Below are positions 49,049-54,299 of a stretch of 54,299 nt of DNA, piece after piece. The notes below the pieces were generated by a model, which ran no database searches, was not told the origin of the DNA, and saw only the letters and a list, made by a program, of their open reading frames with translations. The stretch's first letter is position 1; each line of letters begins with the position of its first letter. The translations under genes were made by a program, and so were the position numbers. The stretch comes from JBDTVS01 sp040007095 (GTDB taxonomy: Bacteria > Acidobacteriota > Vicinamibacteria > Vicinamibacterales > CAVVIG01), in NCBI GenBank assembly GCA_040007095.1, contig JBDTVS010000120.1, positions 1 through 54,299 on the forward strand. Direction: 5' to 3'.

Positions 49049-51709
49049 CTACTGGCTGACGCGCGGGCGCTGTAGCGTACTGGCGCCATCGCCATACACC
49101 AGCACCCCGCTCCAGAGCTTCGCCACCGCTTGTGGTCCAAACTGCTCCAGCAGGCTCAGCTTCCCTGCCCGGAGCGCCTCGGCCACGTCAGCCCCGGCCG
49201 CCAATCGCCGATAGAACTCGCGCATCAGGCTCAGACTGAACTGGTCGTCGGCGGCCCAGAGGTTGGCGACGACCGCGTGCGCGCCGGCGGCGAGAAACGG
49301 TCGGACCAGGCTGGACACGCCCTCCTGGCCGTGGACGGCACCCGCCCCCGTGTCGCACGCCGAGAGCGTGACGACGTCCGCACGCAGCGGCAGCGTCAGG
49401 ATTTCCCCCGCCTGCAGCAGGCCGTCTTCGGATCCACCCGGCCTTAGGACCAGCGCGGACCGCGTGGGGATCTTCGTGCTGAGAATGCCGTGGACGGCAA
49501 AGTGCAGCACCTGATAGTCGCGCAGCGGCTGTCGCTTGACCTCCAACTCGCTGGCGGCCTCCCCGAGTAAGACCGTGGACATGGAGCTCCCCAGAATCTC
49601 GCCGACGCCCTGCGCCTCGGCGTTCGCGGACGGGAGCGCCGGCAATTTGGCCACATCCAGGTCGTACACACCTCGTGGGACGGCTCCGCCCAGAAGACCC
49701 GAGCCTGCCACGCTCCGTTCGACAGGCCCCCCGACCGGGGACGCGCTGATCGCCAACGCGGCTCGCGTCGGCGCGGCCTGTGCCGTACGTCTTCTCAGGA
49801 TCGCCAGCACGGAACCCGACGGCACGTACGACACGACATGCGTCTGTAAGAGCCTGGCACCAGCGGCATCGAGCAGCAATTCGAACGGGAGTTGATGGAG
49901 GTCGCCGTCCGGACTCACGACGAGGCGCCTGTGCGTCGCCAGCTCAGGAATGCGGTCGAGCAGCACCTCCCCGGCGCGTCTGGCTTCCGCATCGTGATTC
50001 TTCTCGTCGCGAACGGCCTTCAGCAGCGGTTCGATCCGACTCTCGATGGCGGCGCGGCCCGGCAGGCGCTGCAATCGCGCGGAGTCCCGAGTGACGACGA
50101 CGCTGTAGGACTCCGGATCAGCTAAGGCAAACTCCACGAACACTTCGTCGGCCCGCAGCGCGCGTTGCACCTCGCTCAGCGCCAATGGCTTGCGCGGACC
50201 GGTCCGCGTGCGATTGAACAACTCGGTCGAGGGCGCTCCCAAATTCGCCTCGGCGAGGAAGATTTGGTCGAGCAGTCGCTGGCGCTGGGGACGGCCCGTC
50301 GCACGAAGCAACTGCAGCTGAAGGCCGGCGATTTCGCGTTCGCGGGCGCGCACTTCTGGCGGCTTCTTGACGTTGGCCACTGGAGTGGAAAGAAGCAGCT
50401 CCAACAGTGACCGACCGCGCGCCTGTTCCACGACGGCAAACGCTTGCCCCGGATTCTGTTCGTGCGCAGCCTCGAGGCGAATTCTCGCCTGAAATACATC
50501 ATCCATTCCGCCAATGACACGGCTTCGCACCCAAGGGCTGCTGACATTCGTGAGCAAGCCTTCGAGTTGCTGACTGGCTTCCTCGAGAAGACGCTCAGCC
50601 TCCGAGTATTGCCGTGCAGAGACCCTCAGGTCTGCGAGTTGCGCCAGCAACCGTGGGAGCAGAAACTGCTCGGCCATTCTGCGGGCCGTCACGATGCCGT
50701 CTTGGAGGGTCTTACCCGCGTCGACCGGCTTGTTCGCGGCCCGCTGGAGCTTGGCAAGCTCGATGGCGATTTCGGCCTGAATGCGGCCCGCACCTGCCTG
50801 GTGCGCAAGATCGGCAGCTCGTGCGAATAGCTGTAGCGCGTGATCAGGCTGTGACCGTTGAAACGCGATGCTGCCTTGCGACAACAGGAGCTCCGCTTGG
50901 TAACCGAGGGCCCCTTCTCGCTCGGCCGCCGCAAGAGCCGTATTCACGATCTGATCCGCCTCCAAGAAGCGTTTGAGTTTCACGAGCGCCGTGCTCTTCC
51001 CGAGGTACGTCATGACCGGGACCTGGAGGCCCGGGACCGCGGCAGCGGCCGCGAGTGCCCGGTCGTAATAGTCCAGGGACTGTTCTGGGCGGCCCAGCTC
51101 GACGTAGCCGTGGCCGAACAGCGTGAGCCAACGCACGAGCGACACGGCATCGCCGCTGGTCTGCGCGACGCCCATCGCTTGACCGAGTCTGATCACACTG
51201 GTGTTGATATCGCCGAGGAGGAAGGCGACGAGCCCGAGTTCCCCGCGCGCGCGATTGGCCCATCCTGCTTCGCCGAGCCGCTCGGCGATCTCCAGCGCTT
51301 CACGCCACGATTGCTCGGCCAGAGAGGGGTCCAAATCTTCGTCCGTCTCGCCCTTGATGACGAGACACCGGAGACGAAGCGCGTCGTCGCTCTGAACGAT
51401 CGGGTCTTCGAGATACTCGGCGAGACGCTGCGAGACGTCGGGAACCGCCAGGCGAGGAAGCTCGCCGCGAAGGCGATTGATGGCCGCGTACAGCGCGTTT
51501 CGACGATCCCCGCGTGCCGTGAAGAGCCGCTCCGCCTCTCCATAGAGCGGTGCGGCACTCGTCCAGGCCTTGACCCACGCCAACTTGTCCGCGTCTTGAA
51601 GGAGCCTATCGGGATCGCGAAGATCCTGTCCGAACGCCGGGTGACAGAAGATCGCGGCGATCGCAACGACAGCGATCTGGCAAGTGGATCGGACGGAAAC
51701 GCACGACAT
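49049..51709 (-). CDS. Secreted TPR-CHAT protein (caspase-like protease domain)
   Basis: The 886-residue protein starts MSCVSVRSTCQIAVVAIAAI, a signal peptide ending near FGQ, behind an AGGGAG site. Residues about 40-430 form TPR-like helical repeats (for example EQSLDYYDRALAAAAAVPGL, QPDHALQLFARAADLAHQAG). The C-terminal CHAT domain has VVSPDGDLHQLPFELLLDAA, the histidine motif VLHFAVHGILS (near 735) and the cysteine motif VVTLSACDTGAGAVHGQEGV (near 780). The His-Cys dyad is intact, so proteolytic activity is plausible. It is the first gene of a five-gene operon ending in an Oar-like receptor. The target is unknown. Confidence 0.9.
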   Translation of the reverse strand: MSCVSVRSTCQIAVVAIAAIFCHPAFGQDLRDPDRLLQDADKLAWVKAWTSAAPLYGEAERLFTARGDRRNALYAAINRLRGELPRLAVPDVSQRLAEYLEDPIVQSDDALRLRCLVIKGETDEDLDPSLAEQSWREALEIAERLGEAGWANRARGELGLVAFLLGDINTSVIRLGQAMGVAQTSGDAVSLVRWLTLFGHGYVELGRPEQSLDYYDRALAAAAAVPGLQVPVMTYLGKSTALVKLKRFLEADQIVNTALAAAEREGALGYQAELLLSQGSIAFQRSQPDHALQLFARAADLAHQAGAGRIQAEIAIELAKLQRAANKPVDAGKTLQDGIVTARRMAEQFLLPRLLAQLADLRVSARQYSEAERLLEEASQQLEGLLTNVSSPWVRSRVIGGMDDVFQARIRLEAAHEQNPGQAFAVVEQARGRSLLELLLSTPVANVKKPPEVRAREREIAGLQLQLLRATGRPQRQRLLDQIFLAEANLGAPSTELFNRTRTGPRKPLALSEVQRALRADEVFVEFALADPESYSVVVTRDSARLQRLPGRAAIESRIEPLLKAVRDEKNHDAEARRAGEVLLDRIPELATHRRLVVSPDGDLHQLPFELLLDAAGARLLQTHVVSYVPSGSVLAILRRRTAQAAPTRAALAISASPVGGPVERSVAGSGLLGGAVPRGVYDLDVAKLPALPSANAEAQGVGEILGSSMSTVLLGEAASELEVKRQPLRDYQVLHFAVHGILSTKIPTRSALVLRPGGSEDGLLQAGEILTLPLRADVVTLSACDTGAGAVHGQEGVSSLVRPFLAAGAHAVVANLWAADDQFSLSLMREFYRRLAAGADVAEALRAGKLSLLEQFGPQAVAKLWSGVLVYGDGASTLQRPRVSQ

Positions 51710-52016
51710 GATTTCTCCCTCAATTCAACTGGGACCATTCCAGTGACTGCAGAGACGGAGACGGTGCGCTTGCACACACGTCACAATCTGTTGAACGCGG
51801 ATTACAGCCGAAACCTTACACGGGGCGTGTCGAAGGGTCGCTATGGCAGGAACCGCGAATCACCGATGACGCAGTCGCGTCAGCGATAGGGGTGGCGACG
51901 GGGTATCGTGCATAGAGCACGATGCAGTGCGTGTTGCACCGCGTCGCGCGCGCGAGCAGGCACGTGTCCTACAAGCGCGCTTCGCTAGCCACGCGTGAGA
52001 TTGCCCGCTGCGGCCA
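51710..52016. promoter_or_regulatory. Upstream region of the CHAT operon
   Basis: No gene is seen. On the minus strand, TGTAAGGTTTC (51810-51820) about 100 bp before the CHAT start could be an ECF-type -35 element, which would make the operon self-activated by its sigma factor. This rests on the motif alone and is weak. Confidence 0.25.
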
Positions 52017-52057
52017 GTCGATGTCAATCGACTATAAGTAACAATCTAAAGATTGTT
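52017..52057. promoter_or_regulatory. Operator-like site 1 (C-box-like, with perfect inverted repeat)
   Basis: TGTCAATCGACTATAAGTAACAATC (52022-52046) shares 23 of 25 bases with the site just upstream of the XRE gene. It contains ACT-ATA-AGT (52031-52039), a half-palindrome of the type GACTnnnAGTC bound by restriction-modification controller proteins. A perfect inverted repeat AACAATCT-AA-AGATTGTT (52040-52057) follows. A further GTCGAT/ATCGAC pair precedes it. The density of symmetric sites argues for a protein-binding region. Confidence 0.6.
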
Positions 52058-52069
52058 TCAAAAAGGGAA

Positions 52070-52180
52070 ATGACAAATCATCTCGATGGGATCATTCCCC
52101 CGGAGCGACGCGTGATCGATCGGCTGAGCTTCGTGTCCCGAACACGTCCTGGACGCGCCGAGTTCGGAACAACACGATGA
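52070..52180 (+). CDS. Possible 36-residue peptide downstream of operator site 1
   Basis: An ATG four bases after AAAAAGGGAA opens a short frame, MTNHLDGIIPPERRVIDRLS and 16 more residues. It begins 13 bp after the inverted repeat, so it would fall under the control of the operator region. No homology is recognised and the frame could be accidental. Confidence 0.3.
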   Translation: MTNHLDGIIPPERRVIDRLSFVSRTRPGRAEFGTTR

Positions 52181-52302
52181 GCTGGTTCATGCCCTCGAAT
52201 GTCTAGTGCGTGAGTCGAGGCGGGGCTCAGGTCAGCGAGCCCACGGCAGAGACTCTAGGATGGCCGCCTCGCCCGGAGGAATCTTCAGAGGCCGACAGGT
52301 GG

Positions 52303-52551
52303 TCAAGATTTTTTCTCGACCGTGGCAGGGACATTTTCGAATAAGTGCACCAGACTTGTCCCCAGAGCGCGGGCGATGCTGGCGATCGACTTCAATGACG
52401 GATTGCGCAACCCGGCCTCAATGCCAGCGATGTAGGAGCGATCGAGATCGGCACGCTCGGCAAGCACTTCCTGCGTCCAGTGTTTGGCGTTCCGGAGTTG
52501 GCGGACGTTCCAGCCAAACGCCTGGAACATCGGATTCTTGCGCTTGCGCAC
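52303..52551 (-). CDS. XRE-family regulator resembling restriction-modification controller (C) proteins
   Basis: The 82-residue protein is essentially one HTH domain: FGWNVRQLRNAKHWTQEVLA, ERADLDRSYIAGIEAGLRNP, SLKSIASIARALGTSLVHLF. Length and the NVRxLR / SYIAGIEAGxRNPS pattern match C proteins, which activate and then repress their own operon through ACT-type boxes. Two boxes of that kind are present, one 30-54 bp upstream of the start. Yet no methyltransferase or endonuclease gene is seen within 1.7 kb upstream or anywhere in the window. The start is GTG; an ATG seven codons later is possible. Confidence 0.8.
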   Translation of the reverse strand: MRKRKNPMFQAFGWNVRQLRNAKHWTQEVLAERADLDRSYIAGIEAGLRNPSLKSIASIARALGTSLVHLFENVPATVEKKS

Positions 52552-52580
52552 TGTCCAACGGTGATCCGCCTGGCTTTCAA

Positions 52581-52624
52581 TGTCGATTGACTATAAGTAA
52601 CAATCGACCATCAAGTAACAATTT
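52581..52624. promoter_or_regulatory. Operator-like site 2 upstream of the XRE gene
   Basis: TGTCGATTGACTATAAGTAACAATC (52581-52605) is the second copy of the 25-bp repeat, in the same orientation as site 1. A third AGTAACAAT half-site follows 18 bp away (52614-52622). On the minus strand TATAGT (52595-52590) could serve as the -10 of the XRE gene, so the regulator would bind over its own promoter. Confidence 0.6.
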
Positions 52625-53106
52625 GTCTGCCTGGCGAGGGTCAACGGCCCGCGCGCGTGTCGGCCGCAGGCGAAAACCGCAGGTTTCGGCCTCCGTGCAA
52701 CGGTCTATCTCAGCTTCCGCTATGACGGACGGGGCGACAGGCCACGGCTTTGGCCGTGACGCGTGCCAGGAGTGCTCCCACAGAGAATCCGTGTTCCAGC
52801 GGCCCACGACCTCAGTGCAGACCTGTGTATCTGGAAATCCACGGGGGAACCGAAGGCAGAAGATCGAGCCCCGGCACCGGTTGACCATGAGGTTCGTCCA
52901 ACCGATTCCAACGCCTCGTCGCACACGTGCGTGGGTTCAAGCGACAGCGGACCGGATGTCGACGTGCGATGCCACTGCACGACCGGCTCTTCATTGAAGG
53001 TCAGTGGTGCGCGAAAGCGCTGTTCGCCCCTGAATGGGCTTTTGGCGGTGACCGCTTTGACGTCGACCGCCAGGGCGCCACGGCGACGCCCTGGCAGCTG
53101 GGAGCG
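52625..53106. other. Region without a convincing gene
   Basis: A minus-strand frame around 52577-52924 has an odd composition (WNTDSLWEHSWHASRPKPWP) and no ribosome site. It could be a decayed gene but is not recognised. Nothing else is supported. Confidence 0.35.
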
Positions 53107-53430
53107 CTACTCGCCAGTCTCGTAATGCGCGTAGGCCTCGAGGATCCGATCGCGCACGGCGTTCTGCGCTGTGGTGTCGACGATCGGCCGCAGGAGCGCG
53201 AAGCTCCGGCGCTCGCCGTTCACTGCGTACTGCCGTGCCGGGAACGTCACGTTGCGGCCGGTACCGCCGCGCCGCTCCCAAATCGAGAATCCAATGAGTT
53301 TGAGGCCATCCAGCACGCCGTCGGAGAAGTGGAGCTCAGCGTCAGCGAGCTTGCCGGGAGGGTTGCCCTTGTCGTTCGGCGAGATCTTCACGGTGACGTT
53401 CTGGACGGCGGTCGATGCGTTCGTGGTCAT
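53107..53430 (-). CDS. SpoVG-like small protein
   Basis: The 107-residue protein starts MTTNASTAVQNVTVKISPND behind a strong AAGGAGAACATC site. The core LADAELHFSDGVLDGLKLIG, VTFPARQYAVNGERRSFALL, then RPIVDTTAQNAVRDRILEAY recalls the SpoVG fold: two strands, the conserved FPxR loop, HPI/RPI, and a C-terminal helix. SpoVG-like proteins bind nucleic acid and often occur on mobile elements. Assignment is from pattern memory and is moderate. Confidence 0.6.
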   Translation of the reverse strand: MTTNASTAVQNVTVKISPNDKGNPPGKLADAELHFSDGVLDGLKLIGFSIWERRGGTGRNVTFPARQYAVNGERRSFALLRPIVDTTAQNAVRDRILEAYAHYETGE

Positions 53431-54217
53431 GATGTTCTCCTTTTGGAACCACGTGTCTGTGGGTTCCTTCGAAGACTGAGGAACCCCAACATGTGGTGAT
53501 GGAGAACACGCGCGTCCGCTGCCGGGTGTTGAGCGGCGGCTCCCTGGCGCCGGTGTGACAGCTGTCCTGTGCTGGCACAGCCGCAAGAGCGGCTTCCGGT
53601 GCCGAGCCGCCGCGTTCGTGCCAACGGCAACAGCCCGCTGCAGGATGCGCTTTCTGACGAACGCAGACCGCCGAAGGAATAATCTGAAAGCTCATGGCGC
53701 ACGAGTAGGGAACGTTCCCATGGTGGCGCCTCACTCCCCTCGCGAGACGGCGTACCAGCGCTGCTGGAAGGGCGGGAAACGGCGTGGCGCAGAACGCCTC
53801 CTCGTGGCATCTACAAGGTGCGCCGGGCGACTGGATCGTCGAACACTCGATGAACAGTAAGGGCTGGGACCATGCGCACAAAGTCAATCGAAACCGGCTG
53901 CAACTGGCGGTGCATGGCGCTCGAATCTCGGCACGTGCCTGGCGAGCGGAGCGGTCCACAAGCGCCGATGTTCGGCTGAATGCCCGGACGGGTTGAGTCC
54001 GACGTGCTTGTCCGACCGGCGTCGGGCGTCGCGAACTGCCATCCTCGTCGGGGAGCAGCGACACGCACGTCGCGTGTCGTTCAACGCCGTCTTCCCTGCT
54101 CGTCGCACTTCCGTCATCGCGCCAAGGCGGCGGCGTCGACCTCGACGTAGACGTCAATCAGAACGCGAAGCGCCGCTATCAAGTCCGACCCCACGAATGT
54201 GCGCATGCACTCTTCTT
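53431..54217. other. Region without a convincing gene
   Basis: Several long frames run through on both strands because of the high GC content, but none has a ribosome site, sensible amino-acid composition or recognisable motif. The promoter of the SpoVG-like gene should lie at its left end. Confidence 0.4.
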
Positions 54218-54256
54218 CATGGGACGAATTAATGGGACGACTTAATGGGACGTCTT
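54218..54256. repeat. 13-bp tandem repeat, three copies
   Basis: Three consecutive 13-mers of the form (A/C)ATGGGACGxxTT differ at only one to three positions. They stand 22 bp before a hairpin at the window edge. They could be iterons or operator sites for a neighbour beyond the window. Confidence 0.75.
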
Positions 54257-54278
54257 AGTAGCTCAATCTGAACTCCCC

Positions 54279-54299
54279 CCCAGCTCAAATTGAGCTGGG
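54279..54299. repeat. Perfect 10-1-10 inverted repeat at the window end
   Basis: CCCAGCTCAA-A-TTGAGCTGGG is fully self-complementary. It stands at the very end, so whether a T-run follows (terminator) or a gene begins cannot be judged. Confidence 0.8.

Noticed and set aside
50276..50290. Match to the tRNA-Glu 3' end (GCGCTGGGGACGG) as attR
   Set aside because: Only about ten bases match, inside the CHAT coding sequence and without the TTCGAATCCC portion.
53342..54157. 271-codon minus-strand frame as a gene
   Set aside because: Low-complexity Arg/Ser/Cys/His-rich composition, no start signal, and it overlaps a better-supported SpoVG-like gene in another frame.
47791..54230. Shared 15-mer CTTCATGGGACGAAT at 47791 and 54216 as a direct repeat or att pair
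   Set aside because: One or two such matches are expected by chance in 54 kb, and one lies at the start of the sigma-factor gene with no sign of an element boundary.

Overview
The window is high-GC bacterial DNA. Oar-like TonB-dependent receptors with carboxypeptidase-regulatory domains, a split imuA-imuB-dnaE2 mutasome, an ECF sigma/anti-sigma pair beside a secreted TPR-CHAT protein, and many in-frame palindromic repeats together suggest an acidobacterium, perhaps of the Vicinamibacteria. That placement is an inference from gene content; there is no rRNA or marker gene here to prove it.

Left chromosomal part (1-18.9 kb). A TonB-dependent receptor lies downstream of the SOS-type mutagenesis operon imuA-imuB-dnaE2 (minus strand). 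That operon is riddled with interspersed palindromic repeats of several families that are translated in frame. An MFS exporter, a TIGR00300-type ornithine cyclodeaminase-like gene and a TauE/SafE permease follow. Next is an assimilatory sulfate reduction operon, cysD-cysN-cysH plus a small lipoprotein, with overlapping start and stop codons. Its leader encodes a 27-residue peptide with five cysteines in six codons, followed by a perfect intrinsic terminator just before cysD. I read this as a cysteine-sensing attenuator. A membrane protein and an NfeD-stomatin pair end this part at a tRNA-Glu gene.

Integrated conjugative element (about 18.97 kb to at least 36 kb). A tyrosine integrase and excisionase abut the 3' end of tRNA-Glu(UUC). 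They are followed by an HTH replication-like protein and a long minus-strand operon for a conjugative type IV secretion system: VirB2, B3, B4, B9, B10, B5, B6, B8, VirD4 and VirB11 equivalents plus several small membrane proteins. No canonical relaxase is visible. Two uncharacterised winged-helix-like proteins sit where the relaxosome genes would be expected, next to an 88-nt hairpin. The far attachment site is not seen in the window.

Accessory region (36-43 kb). This holds an ArdC antirestriction remnant, then a plus-strand run of unfamiliar genes: a 172-aa protein coupled to a 46-aa membrane peptide, a 340-aa protein, a membrane/coiled-coil protein, a protein with a HEPN-like RNxxxxH motif, and a DUF2971 protein. 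A structurally aberrant tRNA-like sequence and a truncated IS91-family transposase follow. It resembles ICE cargo or a defence-type island, but the functions are unknown.

Right part (43-54.3 kb). A minus-strand operon runs from a secreted TPR-CHAT protease-like protein to an S41/PDZ peptidase, an ECF sigma factor, its zinc-finger anti-sigma factor and an Oar-like TonB receptor. Upstream lies a small XRE regulator resembling restriction-modification controller (C) proteins, flanked by two near-identical 25-bp operator-like repeats, and then a SpoVG-like small protein. The last 870 bases show only repeats and no convincing gene.
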